This document shows positions 36,301 to 48,600 of a stretch of 64,000 nt of DNA, piece after piece (position 1 is the stretch's first letter; the number at the start of each line of letters is the position of its first letter). The notes beneath the pieces are model-generated. The model worked only from the letters and a program-made list of their open reading frames with translations. It made no database searches and was not told the origin of the DNA. The stretch lies in the NCBI GenBank assembly GCA_949987565.1, contig OX465110.1, forward strand, positions 20,789,773 to 20,853,772, in the 5' to 3' direction. Made by a program: the position numbers and the translations under genes. Source of the DNA: Luidia sarsii. Lineage: Eukaryota > Echinodermata > Asteroidea > Paxillosida > Luidiidae.

Positions 36301-38876
36301 AATATTGTTATTGTTCTATTCTAGAAGCCATTTATCCACTTGGATAATGAGCCCATGACTTTAATCAGATTCTTCGTATCTTGAGTGATGCTTTCTTTAC
36401 GATGTTTGTGGACTGTGTCTTACCGTAGGCAGAAGGGCTGCAACACGTCTGAACATCTCTGCAGCTCTAGGAACAACTCGCTGATGGAAGTAGAAACTGC
36501 CGAGATCGTAGCACAGTAAGCAGAGGAACTGCTCCTTAGAGAGAACAGGGAGGGCGTCTGTGGATGCCTCCTGCCTGTGATTGGTGGATGGCGATTGGGG
36601 CTCCGCGCTGCCATTGGTTGATGGAGCATCAGTGGGCGGGGCTTCTTGTGGGCGGGAAGAACGGTCCAGAAAGGTCTGCATGGCCGGGATGTGGACGGAT
36701 CGATCCAGAGGCAGACAACGTTCCAAGAAGCTGACTGATTCCTGGAGCGTGTCTTTGACCTGAACAGTCGGGAGGAAAAAAGACAAATACTCATCAAGAC
36801 TCTTGAAAGATGAGATAGAAGATGTTGCGAAGAATGTTTTCATCCGATTCTCAGAGTGTCGGTGGTACAATCTCTTCTCTCATCTTACCGTCTTGATAAC
36901 CATGTCATTGATGCCAGCGATGTTCAAGTTGGATCTGGGTGACAACCAAAAACGGAAAAAATGGCAGGAGCTTAGAAATCTACCGGTATTCTTTTAATTC
37001 TGTAGGTAATTGTTACAAAATTGCATAATTGATGAAGAAATGCACAAACTCCCATGCCTTCAGTCAATTATTCCCTACCAGTAAATATTTGACGCTGGAG
37101 AATTTGAAAGAAAGTTCCTTCTAAAACTCACAGCAATCCTTACTTCGTTAAGCTCGTCTGGTAAATGCGAAGCCTTCTAAGACTTACCCATTTGGGAGAA
37201 TTGAAACCACGCTCTTGGAAGGCTTGGAGGAATGTACGCTGTCTAGCAACGTACGGATACACCTGAAAAAAAAAGCAGTTTCTATCAGATCTTTGACAAC
37301 TCTGAGGTTGTGATCCTAGAAGGATCTTTCTCAAAGGCAGGGTTGAAATGTCATACCCTGTCTTGTTTTTGACATCTGCATTTTTGTCATGAAGTCAGAA
37401 AGCAGTTTGCAGCATTTGGTAATACATGAACATCAGAGAGGTATCGGAACAGCTTCTTCCCTCATTCTGCCTCCATCTGGAATTCCCTTCCTGGTTCTTG
37501 CTTCCCCCTGCCTACGATCTTACCCTTTTTAAAATCTCCAGCTTTCCTAAGTCCCTCATTATCTCCTTTCTTTAGCCCTTAACCTTGAGTGGCTTTTCAA
37601 CCTTGTTTGGGGCAATTTTGAACATTCCCATCTTACAGAGCCAGCAATCTTACTTACCATCGATTATAGACGGCAAGAGCCACAAGCACCGAGTCATTCA
37701 GGCTACAGATGTCAGTGCTTGGCTGGATGTTGAGGTTGGGAGGTGAGACGGATTCTACAAAGTCCTTCAGAACTTTGTGAACCATGAAGAGAGGCAGGCT
37801 GGAGAAAGAAGAATGTGGGGAGATTTATTGGAAGGTGGAAGTCATCTTTTGTACGATCCAGAACCAAATCAAAATTCAGGCTTCAGAAAAGTGGAAAGAC
37901 AGAGAAGTCAAAGCTCAGTGATTGCAGTAATTACAACGCCGTAAATGTGTCTCATTGAGGTGAGCAAGCACCTGACAGAACAGATACACAAATGCTAGCA
38001 GGAATGTCTCGTCTTAAAGTTAAATTCTCACTGAACAGAAAATAATAGCTCCAACGTTAAAATTATCAGTTCATTTAGAAAATTAGAGAGACTTGAACCC
38101 AAGACCTCTGGTTTGAAATACCAGCTTTCTACCACTTGAGCTTGGTGTTTTTGAATTTGGTGTGAGCCTTCTCAAATAGAAGGCAAGAGGGCAACATACG
38201 GTATTCAGAACAAGGACGAAATTATACAGAGAAGCAGAGATCAGGTGAAGAGCTGTCATCACTCAATACTCACTCCTTCTGTAGTCTGGAGATGTTCCAG
38301 TTCAAGTGTGCAGCCACCTGCAATGCAAGACTCTTTAAGGATGCAGACTTTCTTTTCTGTGTCTCCGATTCCTCCTCTCCCTGAGTCTTAATGGACTGGT
38401 CCACAAACTGCACCAATAGTTGTGTCGCACCTGGCTCTGTATCCGGAAATTGAAAGCGTAAAATACAGAGAAGAAAGACTTGTGAAAATGGCAAAGAAAA
38501 CATTTTTTGACATTTGTATTTTAAACATTTTCAGTATGCAACAATATTTTGTTTATGAATGTAAAAAAAAAAAATTATTATCAGGAAATTTTGAGCAATT
38601 TGGAAAAATGGCAAAGAAACTTTGACTAGACCGGGACTTGAACCTGGGACCTTTGGTTTTGCATATCATCTGAGCTATTCAGCCCAGTAACTTAGATGGC
38701 AGCCTTCCCAAATAATCAACTAGTCTTTGATGGAATTTTCTGATATTTGACCCACCTGGGTTGGCTTGGGCTAGATGTTTCTGAAGAAGGTTTGCGTCTA
38801 GAAGGAACTCAAACCACAGCGTTGGTACCGGGGTGCGTGGACGAGCGGGTATCCGTGGATCCTCCGGATTATCCAT
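27326..38876 (-). CDS. INTS8: Integrator complex subunit 8, 22 exons
   Basis: Subunit of the Integrator complex, which cleaves snRNA and prematurely terminated transcripts at RNA polymerase II. INTS8 links the core to PP2A. Exons (reverse strand, 5' to 3'): 38876-38756, 38436-38274, 37798-37658, 37262-37188, 36934-36889, 36759-36424, 35840-35685, 35504-35422, 35379-35103, 34685-34624, 34498-34350, 34258-34125, 33540-33430, 33018-32820, 32533-32418, 31937-31750, 31248-31093, 30607-30489, 29856-29628, 28586-28522, 27923-27880, 27442-27326. They sum to 3087 nt (1028 aa; human is about 995). Matches to the family: WFEF at residues 21-24 (the PP2A-linked motif), the TPR-like helical segment FEFLQFLKQLRSPLCL, QVYRRLIKCCTQLQCYTQVA, CIWDVTLLEYLIYLHNKR, and the C-terminus KRACKFLRAMAKQYL. 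Exon 4 is read in a frame giving CIRTLLDSVHSSKPS. Exons 10-11 (34.35-34.69 kb) are weakly conserved and their borders are less sure. Confidence 0.95.
28260..28407. mobile_element. Family P repeat, near-perfect palindrome
   Basis: AAAAGTTAGAGGGCCTGACG...AGGACCTTTCTCAAAGGTCCTGC...CAGGCCCTCTAACTTTT reads almost identically on both strands over about 95 bp, then runs into the usual CAGTTTGCAAC tail. Lies in an INTS8 intron. Confidence 0.8.
29415..29495 (-). mobile_element. SINE-like fragment in an INTS8 intron
   Basis: Reverse-strand tail and B box: AAACAAATTGAAAAAATAGC, CTGGGATTTGAACCCCAGAC, TTTTGCGTAGAGCGCTGG. It stops before the A box. Confidence 0.6.
33600..34030 (-). mobile_element. SINE-like copy with four A-box units in an INTS8 intron
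   Basis: Reverse strand: tail and B box (GGGAATTGAACCCGAGACC), then four A-box blocks (ATCTGAGCTATCCAGCCC type) spaced 75 bp at about 33697, 33772, 33847 and 33922, then the head ending CTGCCGTATATCTCTGAGG. Confidence 0.85.
34769..34942. mobile_element. Foldback/MITE element with AAGTGGAAGGTTTGC termini and a CTGACGA...GAAAC core
   Basis: 174 bp in an INTS8 intron. The outer arms AAGTGGAAGGTTTGCAGTGA and TCACCGCAAACCTTCCACTT are inverted repeats, extended by AGCACTTCTCTTTC/GAAAGAGAAGTGCT. The centre holds CTGACGA, a GAGCAG/CTGC-type stem and GAAACGCTGAG, which resembles a hammerhead ribozyme core. Confidence 0.7.
36040..36205 (-). mobile_element. SINE-like copy in INTS8 intron 6
   Basis: GACCGGGACTTGAACCCGAG, CATCTGAGCTCTCCAGCCC and GGGGCGCCAGTCAGAAGCAA on the reverse strand. 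The head beyond that is truncated. Confidence 0.8.
38085..38735 (-). mobile_element. Two SINE-like copies flanking INTS8 exon 2
   Basis: A diverged fragment at about 38085-38175 (ACTTGAACCCAAGACCTCTG) and a clearer copy at 38590-38735 (GACCGGGACTTGAACCTGGG, ATCTGAGCTATTCAGCCC, CCCAAATAATCAACTAGTC). The exon at 38274-38436 lies between them. Confidence 0.65.
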
Positions 38877-39656
38877 CGTGGACTAAGACATCGGGATGCT
38901 GGAATAACACATTAAAATGTTCAGCATTTGACACTCCATACACAATCCTTGGGACAGGTCTGACGAAATCTGAATGTTTTCTAAGTAATTCTAACACAAT
39001 TTAAGACTTTAATTAGTCAATGGAATGTTTCCCCGTTTTCACAGACTCGACTTTTAAAAGTAAGTTAAGTCAAGATAAACAATGTTTTTGTTGTTGTTTC
39101 AACTTCAACTCAAGTGTATCGATCTTTTAACATCACACTTAAGTTATTGCCATTGCTTAACAAGAGATAATTCGCTAATGAAATTCGACCTTAACCTTCA
39201 TTTCGACCTTAGTTAACTGGTTACTTTTGTCACATTACATTTTACCTTGTTTAGCACCGATTTGAAAATAAAGCTGTAGCCTGTACTAGACTAGTGACTG
39301 TGTAGTGTTGAGTGTTGTGGAGAGAGACTGAGTGATTGAACTTGATCTGAAAACCAATCGGTTTTTTTAAGATCCCCAGACATCTTTGACATTGAATGGG
39401 CCTAGAAAGTGAAAACTCACTCTAATCTGGATGATCACTTAAGCGATCGCCATTTGGGCGACTCTGACGGACAAAAACTCACCCAAATCGTCGATGAAAA
39501 TCTCGCCTTTCTCAGCGCGCGACCAAACACATCTCATGCAACTCACAGAAAAACATGCAAAGCGCCCCCAAGAGTCGGAAATTACTTAGTGCACATTTTG
39601 TGGCAGAAGTAAAAAAGTGTAGTCTGTTGCTTAGCGTTCTCGAGAATCGAGTTAAA
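38877..39656. promoter_or_regulatory. Shared 780-bp divergent intergenic region of INTS8 and FBXO15-like genes
   Basis: The start codons of the two genes face away from each other and only 780 bp separates them, so both promoters must lie in or at the edge of this interval. No clear TATA box is placed suitably for either gene. The 5' UTRs probably occupy part of it. No SINE copy is seen here although such copies are common on both sides, which fits selection for a compact bidirectional promoter. Confidence 0.5.
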
Positions 39657-42600
39657 ATGTCTCTTTCTAGACACAACAAACAGCTGTCTAATTACCTCAC
39701 ATCTCACAAGAATAGTAGAAGTGATGAGTCCACGAATAGGTAATTATCATATCACTATTTTGAGAACGTTTCTTGGAATTGTCCTGCAAACTGTCAAAAC
39801 TGATTAATTAATAATTTTATCAATTTCTTTAAATTTTCTTTAATTTGTCCTTCCACATTTCACAGAACTAGAATAAAGAGTTATTATTATTTTTTATTTT
39901 TTTTATTTGTTCTTATCTTTTAAGGTTTTTAAACTGAAACAAAATGTGGCAGGCATGTTTTTCAAGTAAATACAATGATTTCATTAGTCTGGTCCTACTC
40001 TGAGTAACTTGGACCCGTCAAGTCACCTTTTTGTTCTCGAAATTTGGAGGAGTCAGGTCAGGTGAATGTAGGGTCCAAGCAAAATTTAGTAAATAGTATA
40101 TGGAATGCTTGAATTTCAAGTTTTTCAAATCCCCAGATATCCCCCCAAAAAACCCTGTAAAACCGTCCCACGTGCCCATTTTATTTTTTGGATTCAGTGA
40201 GAATCATAGATTCTAATACTTTAGTAATACTTTTTTGTTATTATGATTAATATATGGTCATTTGCTTTACTCATGTTTGGGAAAAAAAGGAGAATATTTT
40301 CCCCTCAGTTGATTAAGAAGATGTCTCTCCCGTCCGACGAGCCCCAAATTTACCCCCAAATCACCCGTGAAGCCGTCCCACGGGCCAACCTACAGTCGCC
40401 AGACCCCTCCAAAATTTCAAAAAGGGCGACTTTAACTTTATTTGGTCCATGTTACTCGGACTAAGCAATGCAAAGGTTGAGTATGTGTCAGGCCTATAAC
40501 TGTTTGCAATTTGGTTTGTCACTGCAGCGGATCTACAGGCTTGCATACTGGGACCGTCGATTCATCCCTTGCAGAAAAGATGAAAATGACCCGTCTCCAT
40601 GACAACAGCAGGAGTCCAAACCAGTCTGCAAGAGCTGGGAAAGTTTTGTCTGCCAGCCGTTCCAAAGCCAGAGGGAGTGGTGAGGTCATGGGAAGGAAAG
40701 CAGTTGGACTTGGAAAAAGAAGAGCAACCATTGATGAGTAAGACAAACTTAATTGCTCTCCAATTTATCTATTGATATTACCTGAATTTTGTATTTCAAT
40801 AATAAATTCAAATCAAATTTTAATTAATAATATTTGATATTGATATTGATTTAGATAAGATTTGATAAATATGATTTCATGTGTGTTCTGTAAATAAGTT
40901 AAACGTGTATTACATGTTTCTCAAACATTAGAGGGCCTGACGTTTCGACTCCAGCAGGACCTTTCCCAAAGCCAAAGAAAGGTGCTGCTAGGATCAAATC
41001 GTCAGGCCCTCTAACTTTTGAGATTCATGTATTGCAGGTCATTTTAGTCAGTGAGCAGTTTGCATCAGTTTTTGTATGAACTTGTAGTAATTGAAGAGTG
41101 ATATTTGTGATTTGTTTGATTGGATAGCCTTCCTGATGAACTCCTTCTAAGACTCTTCAGCCATCTTCCTGCTGATGTACTTATTGGTATCGGCTGTGTC
41201 TGCAAACGCTGGTATCACTTGGCTAATGACAAGTAAGTCTATGGGCTTACCAAAACCACTTTTCTTGCTACTTCGCTACGCTCATAAGCATGAAAAACAA
41301 TTTTATACTATACAGAAAATGAAAGAAAGGACCACAAGGAGCAACAAATTAAGACAGCTTGGGTCAAAGGTCTGTAAGCATGAAAAAAAGCCAGAGAGCA
41401 AAAGCAGATTTTTTTAGGTTTTTGAATTATTATTATTATTATTTTTTGGGGGGGTTATATATAATATATAATATAATATATATATATATAATATTTTGAA
41501 AGTATTACGTTTCTTCAATTTCTTATTCTCAGCTCACTATGGATGCAACTGTATCGCTTCTATGCTGCATCCAAGACTGAATTGTCTGGACGACAGTTGA
41601 AATCTGCCGGAGATTCGTCACAAGGAGTAAACTGGAAGGCTAAATGCATACAAAAGTAAGGAGAGTCTGCATCTGGCGCAGTGTTGGCAGTTTGAATTTA
41701 CTGACTAATGTAATGATGCCAGTCCATTTTTCCTTTATTTTGAAAACTGACTGGGAACTTTTGAACAAATTGAAAGAATGGCCAAGAAAACTTTGACTGG
41801 ACTGGGACTTGGACCCGAGACCTCTGAGTTAATGCACCAGTGCTCTTTCAGGATTCTTCCTCTGGATTGACGTACCCCAGCTCTGGTTCTTTAATCCAGA
41901 GGTCTCGGGTTCAAGTCCCAGTCCAGTCAAAGTTTTCTTTGCCAATCTTTTCAATTTTCTTAATTTTGTTTGATCTAATGGAATGCTGTTAGTGTAGATT
42001 AGCATCCATTTTTTGTTCTGACTTTGGATTGGTTTTTTTCTGTGAACATATTTGGAGTTTGGGAGATTAAGTTGGAAGATCTTACAACTCTAGCAAATCT
42101 GTGGTCTTACAGTTCTACCTCCTGCTAGGATTGAAACCTCGGGCTCTCCAACATCTGTTGCCATAGATATCCACGTGGAGATCAATGTTACTTTTCCTTT
42201 TTCTTCAGGTGCATACAGAAACGCAATGCTAGGATCAAGACCATGCTAGGTCGGTCTAGTCCCTACACTCATCTGCCTGCAAACACAAGCAAAGTCATCC
42301 AGTGAGTCAGACTACAAGCTTGTTTGGTCCCGGTCTGAATTCATCAGCTACGGCTTCAAATTACATACAAGTCTATAAGCAGCCACAAGCCAATAGCTGC
42401 AGCCAATGCCCATAGACTTGTGCATTATCTCCTGTCATAGCCAGTGAATTTAGAAACAGTATGACTTTTACTTTTCAAAATTTATGATTCTACCCATTCC
42501 TTCACCTTCTTTTTTAAGTTCATTTCCACTCCTTTTCATTCACTAGGAAGCTTGGTATTGACTTTGAGTTAGTCTTACAAGATGAAGGTAAGGTCAAGCA

Positions 42601-45600
42601 TTCCTTCCATCAATCAGATTCCTTCCATCAAGCCACGGCCTCCACTGTCCGCTGGTATCATCTTCAGTTCCCACCCGTCAGAACCTTGAGACGTTTATCG
42701 ATTCTAGCCAAGGCTCCAATCTTCTACACAGACGGCAGTGCTGCTATGAACAGGTAAATGAATACACAATTGGATACAAACTGCTTACCAGCTTAAAACC
42801 CCCCAAATGTCAATCTAACCAGATGTAGAGGGCCTGATGTTTCTTAGAGGGACCTTTCTCTGACTTAAAGCCGCTACACAACATTGGTCGAGGTCAAAGA
42901 ATAGCATCCATACGTTGTCTGATTCAACATATGCATGAAATAGCACACCTGTGAAAATTTCAGCTCAATCCGCCAACCGCGTCTCGAGAAAATCGTGAAA
43001 ATCGCTTTATTTGTTTCGCGAAAATGCAGCGTTCAACGCCGTACTGTTCCGAAAAATACTTTAGATCTCGGTGAGATGTAAACGATTTTTTTGACTATTT
43101 TCTCCAAAAATACAGCATTTTAGGCAGAAATATTTCAGAGAGAGGTTTCTACCATAACCATCTTCATGAGTTTCATGTAAATCTGTGAACATTTCTGTTT
43201 TTCGATCTTGCCAATGTTGTGTAGGGGCTTTAAAGAAAGGTATAGGGTTGGATTTCACAAGCATCTTAAGCATCTTGCAAAGCATCTTAACTCAACTTGC
43301 GATGGATAGCGCACCGTATATTGTCATAGGTAAGCGGTATAGTTTCCGCACATCGCTAATCATCTTTGGATTGATCGCTGCTAGAATCCAAACACTAGGC
43401 CCTCCACATTTTGAATTGTTTCTGAATAAAACTCCTTCAGACAGTATCCACTTATATTCTTCCTAATTAATGCGGAGAAGGTTTGACCTCTTGTTTCTTT
43501 TCTTGCAGCCCGTGTCAAAGGTCACTACTCCTCCAGCATGATTTCAATTGGAAGAAGTTGTCCACTACTCAACCTCCTGTTGTGCACGATGACCTGATTG
43601 ACCTCAGGGTCATAGGTCAGTGTGTTCTGGTGGCTACATGGAAGGTAGGATGAATGTCGCCCCCATCCCAGCAAAGATTGTTGATGTTGACTATTCGGTT
43701 AAAGCATTGGTATGTAAAGCCAGTGGTCTCGGATTTAAGTCCCGATCCAATAAAATTGTCTTCGCTATTTTCACCAATCTAAAAAGTTAGATGACATGAT
43801 CTTTTTATCCATACAGAACATTTCTTAAATGCAGAAAGAAATGTTCTCGCCAGGATTGAAACTAATTATTACATTTCCTAATGTTAATCTTAAGGTGATA
43901 TACTCTGCCTTTGAGAAAGGTCCTGCTAGGATCGAAACGTTAGGCCCACTAAATTTTAATGTTAATCTTATTACAAAATTGGTTTTTAACATTTTTTAAT
44001 GCACTTCATAAGTTGAAACAAAAGCAAAGAAAATTTGAGCAGACATGACATTTGGACATTTATTAAGATAGAATATTTTTTCCTTGGTCCCACATTTCTG
44101 CATTCCTCAAAACCAGTTGATGAGAATGAGATCATTGATGATTTGAGATGATGCATTATTCATGATCTTACATCTGGACTATTCCATTCTGCAGGATGGG
44201 GGAGAGTTAGCCTTTATCTCAGTCTGTCTCCATCATCATGGAATAGTCCACAGATGTACACAGGGAGTAGAGGACAGGTAAGTCTGCATACTTCTCTGAA
44301 TGACTTACTTCCATCTAAATATTTAAGCAAGTTTATAGCACAAATCTAAATCAATCTATCTCAGTCTTGTCATCAATAAATACCCTACTTTAAAGTCACC
44401 AAGTCCTAGCCCAAGTTCAAGAAAAAGGAAAAACACAGTGGGAACATTTACGGTAAACAACTGGTCTCAAGTCTTCAAGACCTAAGCTGAGCTCAAGACA
44501 ATATTGTAGTGGCACTGTGTACAAATACTCCTTCCTTTTCAAGTGACTCCACTCTTTGTTCTGTGCACTGTCCGAAGACCCCTGACAACAGACATTGCAA
44601 AACTGTTTCTGAGATGATGAGTCTTGGAGGTCTTACTAGAAAACACACAAACTCACACCATTCTTGACTCGTTTCCTTTACCATGAATAGCCTGACATGA
44701 TGTCTAACCAAAGTTGTTTTATTTCTTTCATACAGAGTTGTTCCTCCTCCTTCATGTCACCCCAACCCAGATGATATAGACCCTCAATACGGTGAGGAAT
44801 CAGGTCAGAGTGATGGTGGTGCAAACTGCTTGCTGACTTCAATGATCCACCGAAAAAACCAAATCCGCCACACGACCTCGACCTGCTCGGTGGTCAAGTG
44901 GTTAAGACGTCGCGGGTTCGAATCCCTGAATTTTTTTTTTTTCATTAGGCTTCGGCCAAAGCACTGGGCAGTTAAATATGCTTATCAGGTCGAGCAGGGA
45001 ACCCTGATTGAATTACATTCTCCCTGACACAAACATCATGTTATATCTATGAATTCAATGACCACAATGCAAATCCATTCTGCCTTTGAGAAAGGTCCTG
45101 CTAGGATCCAAACATCAGGCCCTCCTAATTTGTGATTTTCGCTTTTTTGGTTCTTTTAGTCAGTAAGCAGTTTGCAACATTTTAGTCAGTAAGCAGTTAG
45201 CAACATTTTAGTAGGTAAACACATTGCAACATTTTAGTCAGTAAGCAGTTTGCAACATTTCAGTCGGTAAACACATTGCAACATTTTAGTCAGTAAGCAG
45301 TTTGCAACATGTTTGCATATTTCTGTAGGTCGATGTTAAGATTATTTATTCCAAAGTAAATTCGGTCAAGTACGTAAGTAGCTTCATAAACTTGGCCCAG
45401 CAGTGTTAGTTAATTTACAGTGAATACTTAGGTTTAGTGCAATCGATACTTGTGTCTGTTGATTGCTGGCAAGAGGAATGATCTTGCCGTGTTGATTTCA
45501 CCTCTTGTCTGGCAGGAGAAATGTGATTCCCGTTTGGCTGTAACACCCTTGCTTGTGTTTGTTTGTTGCGTCTAGACTTAGAAGGGTGGACCGCCTTGTG

Positions 45601-48600
45601 TTTGGTGTCAGGTCTACAGAACATCAATGTGTTTTTTTTACAAACCCTGACAAATGTAGCCTTGAATGAGCCACCGCTTCATGAAGGATTGTTTTACAGT
45701 GTATCCATTTCTTTCATCCAATTTGTACGCTGCAATTAAGTATAGCATTCTTTCTAGAAAGACTGCCTTACTATGGATTAATGGTCTCTTGAATGATTAG
45801 TTTGCATAGCAATGACTCAAGTTGTATTACAATTGTCAGACTGGCATTAGTGTAGGTCTTCAAGGAAGAAAATGATAGATAACAAATAGCTCCTTAAGAG
45901 ATATTTTGTTTGGAGTCTTTGGTTTCAACTTGAGATGTTCATCTTCTATCCAGGTTTCCATGGTTACTCGTGTGTCGTGGAACTACGAAACCAACGGAGT
46001 GTTTTATGGGGACAACAATTTGACAACGTTCACTGCACCAAGCAATCCACAGGTAGCTGACGAAAAATCAAATTCAAAAATCAAAATTCTTTCAAACTTT
46101 AAGATTAATCTTTGATAAATATACATCTTCTCAAGTCCGACCAATAGCAGACAAGTTGGGAAGAATGCATCAAGAATGCCCACATTCGTTCCGACATAAA
46201 TTCCATTAAACTGCGTTTAATTTATGTTTGCTTGTCTTTGGGGATTTTATTTTTAGGAGAGAGGTTTGCCAGACTGACTCCGATTCGACCCGATGTTGTT
46301 AGTGATCACTCCCACGCATCCAACAAACTACAGTTGCCATGGAAATCAGATCTGTTCAAAGGCATTGTACCAGTAAGTACCACTACAGCTTGTTTTAGTC
46401 TTTCAATGAAAGGAGAGGAAAACTAAGTGGAATATTTTGAAACAGTTGCCAATTTTTTTTTGCTGTAACGGGACTTGAACTCGAGACCTCTGGTTGAATA
46501 CCCCTGGACTCCTGTCATCTGAGCTATCCAGCCCTTAGATGGCAGCCTTCCCAAAGAGTCAATAAGTCTTTGCCATGGGTGTTTTTGTAAAATGTGGCAG
46601 ATATTAGCCCCTCAAAAAGGTTTATTGACCATGAAATCACTAGAAAAAAAAGTTTCTCATAAAGTGAGAGCGCCTGCCTTTGAGAAAGGTCCTGCTAGGA
46701 TGCAACCACTCGACCCTGTGCAGTTGTATGGTGTGAATTTTGGTAACTTTCATCAGTGAACAGATATAACATGATGTTTGCATCGAGGAGAATGTATTTC
46801 ATTGAGGTTTGCCCTGCTTGACATGATCAACACTGAGTGCTCAGTGCTTTGCCCGATGCCTGATGAAAAAGAAAATCAAAAGAAAAAATCAATCAAACAC
46901 AACATTTTTGTTTTACTCGTTACCATTTCTGTTAGGATTTCTGCATTCTTGATTTGACACTTCACGATGAGTTCAAGAAACCTTTCTGGTGCATCAGGTT
47001 AGTTGGGCTCTTGACGTTTCTATCCTTACTCTAAGATGTCCAGTCAAGCTTACCAGCCTCTGTTACTGGTCCAGACCTCAAGACCTTTAAGCCTATCCCA
47101 TTCATTAGCCAGATTAGTGTGATTTCTCTCCGACGGTTGATTTCAACAACCTCTTTGTAATTTACGACCAATTGTACAAGGTTGAGCAATGCGCTGTAAC
47201 TATATAACCTAATGGGATCGTAAGGCCTGGTAAAATTCAGCCCAGATTTGTAGCTTAAAATTCTAGCTCAATATCAACCGAAATGTGTATTTTATTTTGA
47301 TTTTACAAAGGCCAAAGACCTCCCATGTTCATGCCTTGTACTTTAAAACGGATGAAAGAATGGAGACCAAGCGGGAGCCTGGTTTGGGAAAAGGGCCCAG
47401 ATCTTAGTTTTGCTTTCAATTGATGAAAGCAAAACTAACCTCATCTGAACCTCATCTGAACCATGAAAATTACCAGGACAGTGTTTCATTTCTGAAAGGT
47501 TAGGGCTACACTGTGAAGGTTGATTGATCCTTTTGATTACAGTCAAGCTTTCCATCAAATTCAAACAATTTTTCTGTTTCCATTTTTAGCTGCCCAGTTG
47601 TTGTTTCCAAAAATGACAATTCTGTGGGTAAGTTGACACTGAACAAAAAGAGCATTTCTCATTATTGCAATTTTTCATAATTGTGTTTATTGAACAAATA
47701 AAAACTGCATCTTAAATGTTTGTTATGGTTAGTAGTACAGTTTATTAATTTATACTTATGAATTCACTTTGGTTATTGTGTGGATGACTTCTTAACTTCA
47801 CAATCTCTCAATTTCTCAATCTCCCAAATAGGAAATCCTTCATGAGAACGTTTCGTTGCAAAACACAAATCACCCACCCATACATACCAAAAATACTGGA
47901 TTAAACTAAAACTAACCCTGCCATCGTTTTTAAATTGAAGATAATTGGGGAAAAAGCATATTTCCAAAACCCAATTCTGTCTTTTACTTTTAATTTACTA
48001 TTTTAGTTAACCTCGTTTAATTTGCACTTAAAGTTGCCATAGTAACTGAGTAAATTGTGACCTGAACAAACCTTACTTGATTAAGCAAATCTTGATAAAA
48101 AGGTTGATGTGATACAAGCTTGACAATTCTTCCAAGCTCTGATACCCTCAGGTCATCTTTCAAGATCTGTATACTTCAGGTTATTCTTATCAGTCAACAA
48201 TTTAAGTCAAACAAAGAAAGGAAAAACTGGCCGGGAACTTTGATACAATTTTGAGGAAATGGCAAAGAAAACTTTGACTGTACTAGGACTTGAACCAGAG
48301 ACCTGTGGTTTTGTGTACCAGCACTCACTGGCGCCTCCACCCCAGCAAAGACTAGTTGACCATTAGGGAAGGCCACCATCTAAGGGCTGGATAGCTCAGA
48401 TGGTCAGAGCGCTGGTACCCAATGCTTGAAGTGTCAGGTTCAAGTCTTGGTCCAGTCAAATTTGTCTTTGTCATTTTTTGCCACATTTTTATTACTTTAT
48501 TTTTACACCATTTCTGTATTGCCTTTGATTTCATGAATCAATGAAACTTCCGTGTGAGTTGTCTTTAATACAAGCATTGTCTGTTAAATCTTTGGCAGTT

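Noticed and set aside
37140..37334. Minus-strand frame giving VYPYVARQRTFLQAF at INTS8 exon 4
   Set aside because: It breaks phase with exons 3 and 5. The alternative frame (CIRTLLDSV) keeps phase and matches the INTS8 family.
43061..43466. Opposed short frames in FBXO15 intron 6
   Set aside because: They lie in or at the edge of the family A TTAA MITE and have counterparts in its other copies.
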